From the NCBI GenBank assembly GCA_965227265.1, contig OZ245738.1:1116001-1180000 (forward strand): DNA of 64,000 bases, written 5' to 3'. Shown piece by piece: positions 50,417-59,515 of the stretch. A model generated the notes under the pieces. It did no database searches and was not told the origin of the DNA. It saw only the letters and a program-made list of their open reading frames with translations. Within the stretch, counting starts at the first letter, position 1. Every line of letters begins with the position of its first letter. This stretch comes from UBA2336 sp965227265 (GTDB lineage: Bacteria > Bacteroidota > Bacteroidia > Cytophagales > Cyclobacteriaceae). Both the position numbers and the translations under genes were made by a program.

Positions 50417-53400
50417 ATGAAGAAGCTTATTTTCTTTTTTGCAATCATTACGGTACTACAAGCTTGCGATTCAAAACAAGATATTAAACGCCCGCGCGAT
50501 CCGTGGGTGTTTCGTTCTGTGTTGGATAAACAACCGCGAATTATAACAGCAACATTAAATAACGAACTGTTTGTTGCCTACGATGCGCGTTACTGTGGCT
50601 TGTACAAAGCCTGGAAAGGAAAAGTAATTCTTGACGGCCCGGTTTATACAACTACACACGGGCCTCAACCCACATCAGATGGTTATGCATACTTTGAGCA
50701 ACGATTACAAGAGCCAGCTTGGCGTTTGGTGATTGATGGAAATGAAATAATTCCGAAAGCACATTTTAAAGGTCATTTCTTTAAAGATAATCAGGTAACA
50801 TTTCACTTTCAGTTAGATGATGGCGCAGGACACACCGCAGATATTGAAGAAACACCTGAATACATCAGTAAGTCCGGAAAGAACGGTCTACACAGACATT
50901 TTGTAGTTAAAAATGCTTCCGAGAATACGACCGTTGTTCTTAAAACATCGCTTACCAATCTTGAAAAGGCAACTGACTATGAGACAAATGGCAAGCTCAC
51001 GGCAGGAGCAGTTGTCACCAACACATATCCCAATGGCACAACATTATCTGTTCCGGTAACCCTTGAGTTGAAAAATGATGAGGCAACAGACTTAAAGGTT
51101 TATTACCATAAAGGTTTTGAGATTCCGAAAGAAGAAGTTAAAGACGCTAAAACTGAACTTGAACAGGGTGCAGCATTGATTGAAACATCCGATTGTAAAA
51201 CCTGTCATAATGAAGGTAAGAAAACTGTTGGTCCTGCATACATTGATGTAGCCAAGAAATATGATTTCACAAAACAGAATGTTTCTTCACTGGCTGAAAA
51301 GGTCATCAAAGGTGGAAGCGGAGTTTGGGGCGAAGTATTGATGACTGCGCATCCTGACCTACAGCCAGGGGATGCTGAGAAAATGATAAACTATATCATG
51401 TCATTGGATGGGCAAAAGCTTGCGCAGGATAATAGCAGTGCAATTGAGCTTAACCTGAACGTTGAAACAATTCCGTTTGCATTGTCCGATAAAAATGAGT
51501 TTGAAAAGCTCGAAGAGAATAAAGGTTATCCAGGACTTGCAGTAATGCTTTTCAAGATTGATGCGAATATGCCTATTCACGACACTCCTGAAAAATCTAA
51601 ACCAATCTTAAGCGGTGTTGCTCCGGCTGTTCATTTCAGGGAGAAAGTACTTGATCAGTATGATGGACTGAAGTCAATGGTTTATTTGCAATTCAATGGG
51701 TTCATCAACATTGAACAAGAAGGTAACTATGTGTTTAGATTAATCAGTGACGATGGCGGGATTCTCTTTATCGATAACAAACAAATTGTCGATAATGACG
51801 GCTATCATGGCGCACGGCCGCGTGATGGTGAAGTGGTTCTTAAAAAAGGTAAACATCCGATCCGGATTAACTACTATGAAGGCGGTGGTGGCTATACATT
51901 ATCCCTACAATGGGCGAAACATGGAGATAATAAGTTCTCTATCATCCCCAATGCGATATTAAGTCACACCAAAAATCAATTCAAAAAAACTGCACCTTAT
52001 ATTCCAATTTCTGAGATTACGAAGAATGTTCCGGGTGACCGCATTAGCGAAACAAGTGTTCATCCTGCATTTGATCTCGTGCAGGCAAGGCCAGATTCTT
52101 TCCAGCCAAAAGTTGGTGGTATGGATTTTATGTCGGACAGCAGTTTAATTGTTTGTACCTGGGATTCTGTTGGTCCGGTTTACAGATTAGAAGGAGTAAC
52201 ACGTAATAATCCGGAGAAGATTAAAGTAACCCGCATTGCTTCTGGTTTGGCTGAACCATTAGGTATTAAAGTGGTCAACGACACAATCTATGTATTACAA
52301 AAGCAGGAACTTACGCGACTAATTGATAAGGATAAAGACGGCATCATCGATGATTATCAAACTGTGAGTGACGGTTGGGATGTATCTGCTAATTTCCATG
52401 AGTTTGCCTTTGGCCTTGTCTATAAAGATGGATATTTCTACGCAACGCTTGCAACAGCCATTGAACCAGGTGGAGCAAGTGGAATCAATCAGATAAAAGA
52501 TCGCGGTAAGGTTGTTAAGATTTCAAAAAGCACAGGTAAGGCAGAATTTATTGCCAATGGACTCCGTACACCAAATGGTATTGGTATCGGTGTTGATGGT
52601 GAAATTTTCGTAGCGGATAACCAAGGCGATTGGTTGCCGAGCAGTAAAATCCTGCACGTGAAAGAAGGTGCATGGTATGGATCACGCTCTGTGGATTTTG
52701 AAGGAACAGCTAACCTGAAAGAAACACCTCCGGTTGTATGGCTTCCACAGGATGAAATTGGTAATTCTCCAAGTCAGCCAGCGTACATAAATGTTGGTCC
52801 GTATAAGGGCCAGCAAATCCATGGTGAAGTAACGCATGGCGGATTGAAGCGTGTATTTGTAGAAAAAGTCAATGGCGAATATCAAGGTGCGGTGTTCCGC
52901 TTCACCCAGGGTCTTGAAGGCGGTGTGAATAGAATTGTCTGGGGACCTGATGGTTCACTCTATGTAGGTATGATTGGTAATCCAGGTAACTGGAGCACAA
53001 CGGGCGGCAAGTGGTACGGTATTCAAAGACTTACGTATAATAATAAATCGGTTTTTGAAATGCTTGCTGTTCGTGCAAAATCAAATGGTATTGAAATTGA
53101 ATTGACAGAACCTCTAGGTGAACGTTTCGGAAATGCAGTTTCAGATTATGATATACAGCAATGGTATTATAAGCCTACTAAAGAGTATGGCGGACCGAAA
53201 CTTGGATTGGAGAATCTTAAAATTAAAGCAATTAATATTTCTACTGATCGTAAAAAGATCTTCCTTGAACTCAATGGATTAAAAGCAAATCACGTTGTAT
53301 ATGTTCACCTGAACGGAGTATTCATGACAGATAAGAACAATCAAATCTGGACAACGGAAGCTTGGTATACTCTTAATAACATTCCTGCTAATGATCCAGG

Positions 53401-54091
53401 TTTCAAGGCTCCTGTGAAAGAGGTTGCATTGAATACCCTTACCGATGCTGAAAAAGCTGCCGGTTGGGTTTCTTTATTTGATGGCAAGACAATGGCAGGC
53501 TGGCATAGTTTTAAAGCCCCAAGCAAAGTTGGTAAAGCGTGGAAGGTAAAAGATGGTTCAATTCATTTAGATGCATCTAATAAGAAAGACTGGCAGACCG
53601 GTGATGGCGGAGATATTGTAAGCGACAAAGAATATGAGAACTACGAGCTTAATCTTGAATGGAAGATTGGCAATTGTGGGAATAGCGGAATCATCTTTAA
53701 CTCGATTGAAGATGACAAGCATGATTACATGTGGCAAACCGGCCCAGAGATGCAGGTGTTGGATGACACGTGTCATCCGGATGGTGCGTACATCAAGCAC
53801 AGAGCGGGCGATCTTTACGATCTGAAATCAAGAAGCTTTGTTGCTGTTAATCCTGCGATGCAATGGAATTATGTTCGCATTCTTTCCAATAAAGGCAAGA
53901 TGGAATTCTGGTTGAATGGATTTAAGATAGTTGAGTTTGAAGTAGGTAGCGATGATTGGAAAAAACTGATCAACGAAAGTAAGTTCAAAGACATGCCTGA
54001 TTTTGGAAAAACAACAAAAGGTCACATTGGATTACAAGATCACGGTGACAATGTTTGGTTTAGAAATATCCGTATCCGCGAAATTAAATAG
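50417..54091 (+). CDS. Fusion lipoprotein: cytochrome c, PA14, propeller and DUF1080 domains
   Basis: A 1224-residue lipoprotein (lipobox QAC near residue 17). Order: unknown beta-rich region (about 20-235); cytochrome c (about 240-335; haem site C260-KT-C263-H264); PA14 domain (about 405-500, GNYVFRLISDDGGILFIDN, GKHPIRINYYEGGGGYTLSL); beta-propeller like glucose/sorbosone dehydrogenases (about 540-885, GLAEPLGIKV, ANGLRTPNGIGIGVDGEIFVADN); linker (about 890-990); and a C-terminal DUF1080/3-keto-disaccharide-hydrolase domain (about 1012-1224, GWVSLFDGKTMAGWHSF, NCGNSGIIFNS, GHIGLQDHGDNVWFRNIRI). It starts 17 bases after the small cytochrome. It may oxidise and cleave glycosides in one envelope protein; which domains are active is unknown. 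Confidence 0.87.
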   Translation: MKKLIFFFAIITVLQACDSKQDIKRPRDPWVFRSVLDKQPRIITATLNNELFVAYDARYCGLYKAWKGKVILDGPVYTTTHGPQPTSDGYAYFEQRLQEPAWRLVIDGNEIIPKAHFKGHFFKDNQVTFHFQLDDGAGHTADIEETPEYISKSGKNGLHRHFVVKNASENTTVVLKTSLTNLEKATDYETNGKLTAGAVVTNTYPNGTTLSVPVTLELKNDEATDLKVYYHKGFEIPKEEVKDAKTELEQGAALIETSDCKTCHNEGKKTVGPAYIDVAKKYDFTKQNVSSLAEKVIKGGSGVWGEVLMTAHPDLQPGDAEKMINYIMSLDGQKLAQDNSSAIELNLNVETIPFALSDKNEFEKLEENKGYPGLAVMLFKIDANMPIHDTPEKSKPILSGVAPAVHFREKVLDQYDGLKSMVYLQFNGFINIEQEGNYVFRLISDDGGILFIDNKQIVDNDGYHGARPRDGEVVLKKGKHPIRINYYEGGGGYTLSLQWAKHGDNKFSIIPNAILSHTKNQFKKTAPYIPISEITKNVPGDRISETSVHPAFDLVQARPDSFQPKVGGMDFMSDSSLIVCTWDSVGPVYRLEGVTRNNPEKIKVTRIASGLAEPLGIKVVNDTIYVLQKQELTRLIDKDKDGIIDDYQTVSDGWDVSANFHEFAFGLVYKDGYFYATLATAIEPGGASGINQIKDRGKVVKISKSTGKAEFIANGLRTPNGIGIGVDGEIFVADNQGDWLPSSKILHVKEGAWYGSRSVDFEGTANLKETPPVVWLPQDEIGNSPSQPAYINVGPYKGQQIHGEVTHGGLKRVFVEKVNGEYQGAVFRFTQGLEGGVNRIVWGPDGSLYVGMIGNPGNWSTTGGKWYGIQRLTYNNKSVFEMLAVRAKSNGIEIELTEPLGERFGNAVSDYDIQQWYYKPTKEYGGPKLGLENLKIKAINISTDRKKIFLELNGLKANHVVYVHLNGVFMTDKNNQIWTTEAWYTLNNIPANDPGFKAPVKEVALNTLTDAEKAAGWVSLFDGKTMAGWHSFKAPSKVGKAWKVKDGSIHLDASNKKDWQTGDGGDIVSDKEYENYELNLEWKIGNCGNSGIIFNSIEDDKHDYMWQTGPEMQVLDDTCHPDGAYIKHRAGDLYDLKSRSFVAVNPAMQWNYVRILSNKGKMEFWLNGFKIVEFEVGSDDWKKLINESKFKDMPDFGKTTKGHIGLQDHGDNVWFRNIRIREIK

Positions 54092-54097
54092 AGCCTT

Positions 54098-54979
54098 ATG
54101 AACAGACGAACCTTTATTGAACGCTCAGCGCTGGCAGCCGGTGGATTGGCATTCGCTTCTTTATCTTCATGTGGTAAAACAACATCAATTGTGACCAAAC
54201 CAATCGGAATTCAGCTTTATACCTTGCGGGAAATTTTTGAAAAGGATGTGATGGGCACGCTAAAGCTTGTTGCGGAAACCGGATTCAAAGAAGTTGAAAC
54301 GTATGGCCATGATAATGGTAAGATCTTCGGAGTTTCATATTCAGACTTTGCGGCTGAAGTAAAACGGCTCGGGATGAAAATTGTGAGCGGCCATTATGGA
54401 ACCGGACAATCAACCCCGGAACGTGTAGGCACTCCGGTTAACGAATGGGAGCGAACCGTGAATGATGCAAAAGCAGCAGGGCAGGAGTACACAACCATTG
54501 CCTGGCTTGACGAGAACGAACGCAATTCACTCGATGCATTAAAACGTACCTGCGAGATCATGAACAAAGCAGGTGAGATTTCTAAAAACAATGGTCTGCG
54601 CATGGCGTATCACAATCACGCTTTCGAATTTGAAAAAGTTGAAGGTCAGGTGATGTATGAAGTAATGCTGAAAGAGCTTGATCCTGCTTTGGTAGCCATG
54701 GAAATGGATATTTATTGGGTTGTGTTTGGCGGACAGGATCCGTTAACGTTATTCAAAAACAATCCTGGCCGGTTCGAGCTTTGGCATGTGAAAGACATGG
54801 ATAAAACTGACCGCACAAAGAACTCAGATGTTGGCAGTGGATCAATTGATTTTAAATCAATCTTTGCAGCAGCCGAACAATCCGGGATGAAACATCTCTT
54901 CCTCGAACAAGAATATTTTACTGGCCCGCAAGCAACAAGCATTGCTAATGGTTATTCTTATTTAAAAGGTATTCTTTAG
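54098..54979 (+). CDS. Exported sugar phosphate isomerase/epimerase-family protein
   Basis: A 293-residue TIM-barrel protein with a twin-arginine-type signal (MNRRTFIERSALAAGG) that also has a lipobox-like LSSC near residue 28. The barrel has IGIQLYTLREIFEKD, GFKEVETYGHD, MAYHNHAFEFEK, VAMEMDIYWVVFGG, LWHVKDMDKT and HLFLEQEYF, the last being candidate metal ligands. Unlike the relative at 49000 it is exported, perhaps folded with metal via Tat. It starts six bases after the fusion gene. A role on 3-keto or related sugars in the periplasm is inferred from neighbours. Confidence 0.88.
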   Translation: MNRRTFIERSALAAGGLAFASLSSCGKTTSIVTKPIGIQLYTLREIFEKDVMGTLKLVAETGFKEVETYGHDNGKIFGVSYSDFAAEVKRLGMKIVSGHYGTGQSTPERVGTPVNEWERTVNDAKAAGQEYTTIAWLDENERNSLDALKRTCEIMNKAGEISKNNGLRMAYHNHAFEFEKVEGQVMYEVMLKELDPALVAMEMDIYWVVFGGQDPLTLFKNNPGRFELWHVKDMDKTDRTKNSDVGSGSIDFKSIFAAAEQSGMKHLFLEQEYFTGPQATSIANGYSYLKGIL

Positions 54980-54981
54980 TT

Positions 54982-57285
54982 GTGCGGATTCTCATTTTTC
55001 TTGTAATCCTGTTTTGCTGTCAAACAATTTTGGCACAGCAAAATCAACAGGTTAGCGGAAAAGTGGAAGACTATTCAACACATACAATCCTTACAGGGGC
55101 AAGTGTTGTTCTTATTCAGGATACGGTTAACACAGGAACAACATCCGATGCTTCGGGTGTTTTTGTTTTTAAGAATGTTTCTCCAGGTCGTTACATAGTA
55201 AGGATTTCCTATACCGGATATGAAACTGTTCAGCAAGAGCTGCTTGTCATTTCAGCAAGAAGAACTGAAATTGTTATTCAATTGCGTGAGTTCCAAAATA
55301 CACTGGATGAAGTTGAGATTTTTTCCAGCCGTCAGCAATCGCATGAGCCGGGTGAACACTCCATTACCAATGAGAAAGCCCTTCGGGTTCCGGCAAATTT
55401 TTTCGATCCCGTTCGGGTAATTACATCTTATCCTGGCATCATGACTGCAAATGATCAGAACAATACAATCGTCATTCGTGGTAATTCACCAGCTGGATTA
55501 CTCTGGCGTATTAACGGCCTCGATGTTGTGAATCCTAATCACTTAGCGAATGCAGGAACTTTTTCTGACAGGCCAGCTGGTTTTGGAGGCGGAGTAAATA
55601 TTATCAGTTCTCAGCTCATGGAACGAACAGATTTTTATACCGGTTCACTTCCTGCACGTTATGGTAATGCATTATCCGGAGCGATTGACATGAAATTAAG
55701 AGGCGGAGATACAACCGATTATCATTATACTGCTCAGGCAAGTCTTATCGGCATAGACTTAGCAGCCGAAGGTCCATTGGGTAAGAATAAAAAAACTTCT
55801 TTTCTCGCAAACTATCGCTACTCGACAGTCGGCTTGCTTTCGCAACTGGGTGTTAAGTTTGGCGATGAAGACATAAGTTTTCAGGATTTAACATTTTCAT
55901 TAAATTCTGCACTCTCAAAAGGTCGGAACCTTTCGTGGTTTGGATTTGTGGGCGCAAGTAAAAACTCATTTGAGCATAAAGATTCAGATGATTGGGAAGT
56001 GGAGAAAGATCAATATGATATTGATTATGACTCAAAGAATTTTGGTACCGGATTAGTTTTTAACCAGTCTATACGTCAAACTTTCATTTCTACAGGAATA
56101 TCCGTTTCAGCCAGTGTACAAAGCAGAGATCAAACTGCATCTCCAGAATTACCTGCAGGACGACCGGATGTTATATATGAAGACATTTTTGATCAGGATA
56201 AAATTCTTGTTTCCGCTTTCGGAAGAATTAGTAAAAAGATTAATAATTCCATCCTTGAAGCGGGAGTTCAGGTTAACTTTATGAGCGATCAAATCTCCCT
56301 TATAAATCAAACGGGTAATGCACCTCAAACTTCTCACCTCGGAACTATGGAAGGGTTTTTAATTCAACCTTATGCACAATGGAAAGTTCTGATTTCGGAT
56401 AAATGGAACGCACAAACTGCCTTACGCTACGTTTATTATACCTATAACCAAACCGGTTCTGTCGAACCGAGGATCTCGCTCGAGTTCCTGCCTTCGTTAA
56501 ATAGCAGTCTTAAATTTTCGTACAACATTGTTAGTCAGGCGCAAACAGTTGCAACGTATACAATGGATAATGAAGACCTGGAATTAACCAAAGCGCATCA
56601 TTTTGATTTGGGATATACATTCAGTACAGAGACCGGCTTCCGATTCTCAGCCACAGCATACTATCAACAGTTATTTGATATACCAATAGAAACGATATCA
56701 TCTTCCTATTCTTTAGTAAACTCAATTGAGGTATATCCATACAGCGGTCTGGTTTCAAAAGGTATAGGAAATAATTATGGGCTGGAGGTTTTGACTGAAA
56801 AATCGTTCTTTAACAAAAGTTACTTCATTGCGGGGGCATCGTTCTATAAATCTCAATACAAAGGCTCTGATGGTATTGAACGAAGCACACGTTTCGATGG
56901 AAATTATTCAGTGAACCTAACGTATGGAAGAGAGTGGACAAGGTTAAAGAAACAATCTCAACGTTCATTTGGTATTAGTTCGCGTGTATTGTACTTAGGA
57001 GGACTGAGAGAATCTGGGATAATACCGACACAACTTGCTCCCGGCACAATCGATGATCCGTCCAGAATTTTTGAGGAAAAGCTAAAGGATTACTTTCGTC
57101 TTGACCTGAGGTTGAACTGGCGTAAGAATAAAAAGAACTATACCCGAACCATCGCGATTGATATCCAAAACTTACTCAATGTTCAGAATGAGGGCTATCA
57201 TTACTATGATCATGTAAAGCAGAAAGTAAAAACACAATACCAACTTGGATTGATACCCGTATTGGTTTACCGGATTGATTTTTAG
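54982..57285 (+). CDS. TonB-dependent receptor (not SusC type)
   Basis: A 767-residue outer-membrane receptor: signal peptide (ILFCCQTILAQ), carboxypeptidase-like domain (about 24-110, VSGKVEDYSTHTILTGASVVL), plug (about 130-260, FFDPVRVITSYPGIMTANDQ, IVIRGNSPAGLLWRINGLDV, GFGGGVNIISSQ), and a beta-barrel ending LGLIPVLVYRIDF. No SusD partner is present. GTG start at 54982, two bases after the isomerase. It likely imports the substrate or a product of this operon; no ligand is evident. Confidence 0.9.
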   Translation: MRILIFLVILFCCQTILAQQNQQVSGKVEDYSTHTILTGASVVLIQDTVNTGTTSDASGVFVFKNVSPGRYIVRISYTGYETVQQELLVISARRTEIVIQLREFQNTLDEVEIFSSRQQSHEPGEHSITNEKALRVPANFFDPVRVITSYPGIMTANDQNNTIVIRGNSPAGLLWRINGLDVVNPNHLANAGTFSDRPAGFGGGVNIISSQLMERTDFYTGSLPARYGNALSGAIDMKLRGGDTTDYHYTAQASLIGIDLAAEGPLGKNKKTSFLANYRYSTVGLLSQLGVKFGDEDISFQDLTFSLNSALSKGRNLSWFGFVGASKNSFEHKDSDDWEVEKDQYDIDYDSKNFGTGLVFNQSIRQTFISTGISVSASVQSRDQTASPELPAGRPDVIYEDIFDQDKILVSAFGRISKKINNSILEAGVQVNFMSDQISLINQTGNAPQTSHLGTMEGFLIQPYAQWKVLISDKWNAQTALRYVYYTYNQTGSVEPRISLEFLPSLNSSLKFSYNIVSQAQTVATYTMDNEDLELTKAHHFDLGYTFSTETGFRFSATAYYQQLFDIPIETISSSYSLVNSIEVYPYSGLVSKGIGNNYGLEVLTEKSFFNKSYFIAGASFYKSQYKGSDGIERSTRFDGNYSVNLTYGREWTRLKKQSQRSFGISSRVLYLGGLRESGIIPTQLAPGTIDDPSRIFEEKLKDYFRLDLRLNWRKNKKNYTRTIAIDIQNLLNVQNEGYHYYDHVKQKVKTQYQLGLIPVLVYRIDF

Positions 57286-57297
57286 AACTTTACCATA

Positions 57298-57669
57298 ATG
57301 AAGTACCTCAGCATATTCTTTGCGCTCATGTTCATGGCTTTTGCCGCCTTACAGGTTAATGATCCTGACCCCGTATTGTGGATATTGATTTATGGGGTTA
57401 TGGCAGTAGTGAGTGTAATGGGAATCTTCGATTTTTATAATCGCAAGCTCCTTATCGGCTTGGCTGTTCTGTTTCTTGTTTACATGATCATTCTATATCC
57501 AGGAGTTGCAGAATGGTTTCGACAGGAAGATAAAAGTGTACTCTTTAACGATGTCATGAAAATGGAGTATCCCTACATTGAAGAGTCGCGCGAATTTTTA
57601 GGGCTTCTTATCTGCCAGATCGTTTTAGCTACCTATTTTTTCAGGTCGTTTAGCAAGAAAGTTGCGTAG
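57298..57669 (+). CDS. Transmembrane protein, TMEM220 family
   Basis: A 123-residue membrane protein with four hydrophobic segments (about 3-18, 27-44, 50-66, 100-117). MAFAALQVNDPDPVLWILIYG is the family mark of TMEM220-type proteins, of unknown function. It starts 12 bases after the receptor gene, the last of this operon. Its stop codon is directly followed by the candidate operator of the next operon. Confidence 0.83.
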   Translation: MKYLSIFFALMFMAFAALQVNDPDPVLWILIYGVMAVVSVMGIFDFYNRKLLIGLAVLFLVYMIILYPGVAEWFRQEDKSVLFNDVMKMEYPYIEESREFLGLLICQIVLATYFFRSFSKKVA

Positions 57670-57683
57670 CGCAACCGTTTGCG
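57670..57683. promoter_or_regulatory. Candidate LacI-type operator upstream of the GH13-glgE operon
   Basis: CGCAACCGTTTGCG agrees at 12 of 14 positions with the palindrome at 32348-32361; the outer half-sites CGCAA/TTGCG are perfect and the central CG is kept. It begins right after the preceding stop codon and lies 56 bases before the first GH13 gene. Confidence 0.55.
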
Positions 57684-57739
57684 GAAAATTTATCCTTCGC
57701 TTTTACCGACCGTTTTGAAGCGTTGCTCTATCTTTAACG

Positions 57740-59515
57740 ATGGTCAAAATTGCCCCTGTCTTTCTGTGTCTTCTTTTATTTGGTTGTACACAACAAGCCG
57801 AAAAAATCCCGCCTGTACCCGCTATGGAAAATGAGTCTAAAAAGATGGTTGTGTACCAAATGATGACCCGCCTTTTTGGGAATAAGACCGCGCTTAATAA
57901 ACCTTACGGTACATTAGTCGAAAATGGTGTAGGTAAGTTTAATGATATCAACGGTGTTGCCTTACGATCGTTTAAGGATATGGGGATCACGCATGTATGG
58001 TATACAGGAGTAATTGAACATGCCGTATTAACCGATTACAGTAAGTTAGGCATTGCACTTGACGATGCTGATGTAGTAAAGGGCAGGGCAGGATCGCCTT
58101 ATGCCATAAAAGATTATTACGATGTGAATCCTGACCTGGCCGTAAACGTCAAGGACAGGATGAAAGAATTTGAACAACTCATTGAGCGTACTCACATCAA
58201 TGGTTTAAAAGTTCTGATTGACTTTGTTCCGAACCACGTTGCTCGAGCATATAAATCCGATGCGAAACCCTCGGGTGTTAAAGATCTTGGTGAATCAGAT
58301 GACAAGACTGTAAAGTTTGCAGCGAATAATAATTTCTATTATTTACCCGGTGAATCATTTGTAGTACCTAAAGATTTTAAATCAATTCCTGCTGACAGTC
58401 TATATCCACCAGCGGATGGAAAGTTTGCGGAAACCCCGGCAAAAGTTACAGGCAATAATCAGTTCACAGCGAGTCCGGGGGTCAATGAATGGTTTGAAAC
58501 CGTGAAACTCAATTACGGAGTTGATTTTCAGAATAATAACAAAGCATACTTTGATCCGGTGCCTGACACATGGATCAAGATGAAAGACATCTTGGTTTAT
58601 TGGTCGAAGAAAAACGTTGATGGCTTTCGGTGCGACATGGCCGAAATGGTTCCGGTTGAATTCTGGAACTGGGCAATACCGCAAGTGAAAACTGTTAATC
58701 CTGAAATCATATTTATCGCTGAGATTTATAATCCCGCAGAATACAAAAACTATCTCCAGATCGGAAAGTTTGATTACCTGTACGATAAAGTGCAATTGTA
58801 TGACATGCTTCGAGGACTGATCAATAATCAACGCAATGCAAATGAAATTGATGTAATTCAGAAAAGTCTGGACGGCATTAACGGAAACATGCTTCACTTC
58901 CTTGAAAACCATGATGAGCAACGGATCGCTTCACCGGATTTTGCGGGCAACGCATGGAAGATTATTCCGGCTATGGTGGTGAGTGCAACGATTGATCAGG
59001 GACCAGTAATGATTTATTTCGGACAAGAAGTGGGAGAGCCAGGAGCAGGCGCTGAAGGTTTTGGCGGTAAAGACGGTCGTACTTCTATTTTTGATTATTG
59101 GGGTGTTCCTGAACACCAGAAGTGGATGAATGGCGGTGCATTTGATGGTGGCTTGCTCAGCGAGGAGCAGAAAAAGCTTCGGCAATTTTACTCTTCATTG
59201 TTAAACATTTCTCAAAATAACCCTGCGATTGTAAAAGGCTCTTATAAAACTATTTCGCAATCAAATGATCTGCATGCTTTTTTAAGAGTTTCCGGAGATG
59301 AGCGACTTCTAATCGTTTCAAATTTTGAGAAGAAAGCTTCACAATTAAAACTTACACTTACATCTGAAGATGCTGCTTTGTTGAGCCTAAAGTCTGATAA
59401 GACTTATTCCGCGAAAGATATTCTTTGGAACGAAGTCGAAGTACAGATTTCAACTTTGTCAGTTACGATTGAGTTACCTGCTTATAGTTCTTACATTTTC
59501 AAAATCCAAAACTAA
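57740..59515 (+). CDS. GH13 alpha-amylase-family lipoprotein (first copy)
   Basis: A 591-residue GH13 enzyme with signal peptide and lipobox at Cys16 (LLLFGC). Barrel motifs: DFVPNHVARAY (region I), Asp299 nucleophile in VDGFRCDMAE, Glu328 acid in FIAEIYNP and Asp392 in FLENHDEQR. A non-catalytic beta domain closes the C-terminus. The layout resembles maltogenic or cyclomaltodextrinase-like amylases. Envelope located, it would trim imported maltodextrins. The ATG at 57740 is the only start keeping the lipobox. Its stop overlaps the next start (TAATG). Confidence 0.91.
   Translation: MVKIAPVFLCLLLFGCTQQAEKIPPVPAMENESKKMVVYQMMTRLFGNKTALNKPYGTLVENGVGKFNDINGVALRSFKDMGITHVWYTGVIEHAVLTDYSKLGIALDDADVVKGRAGSPYAIKDYYDVNPDLAVNVKDRMKEFEQLIERTHINGLKVLIDFVPNHVARAYKSDAKPSGVKDLGESDDKTVKFAANNNFYYLPGESFVVPKDFKSIPADSLYPPADGKFAETPAKVTGNNQFTASPGVNEWFETVKLNYGVDFQNNNKAYFDPVPDTWIKMKDILVYWSKKNVDGFRCDMAEMVPVEFWNWAIPQVKTVNPEIIFIAEIYNPAEYKNYLQIGKFDYLYDKVQLYDMLRGLINNQRNANEIDVIQKSLDGINGNMLHFLENHDEQRIASPDFAGNAWKIIPAMVVSATIDQGPVMIYFGQEVGEPGAGAEGFGGKDGRTSIFDYWGVPEHQKWMNGGAFDGGLLSEEQKKLRQFYSSLLNISQNNPAIVKGSYKTISQSNDLHAFLRVSGDERLLIVSNFEKKASQLKLTLTSEDAALLSLKSDKTYSAKDILWNEVEVQISTLSVTIELPAYSSYIFKIQN

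Noticed and set aside
57729..57736. TATCTTTA as a -7 element for the GH13-glgE operon
   Set aside because: It ends only three bases before the start codon, so transcription would begin inside the signal-peptide region.
58400..58921. 173-codon minus-strand ORF
   Set aside because: It lies wholly opposite the first GH13 gene, whose codons and catalytic motifs are clear; the antisense product has no recognisable motif.
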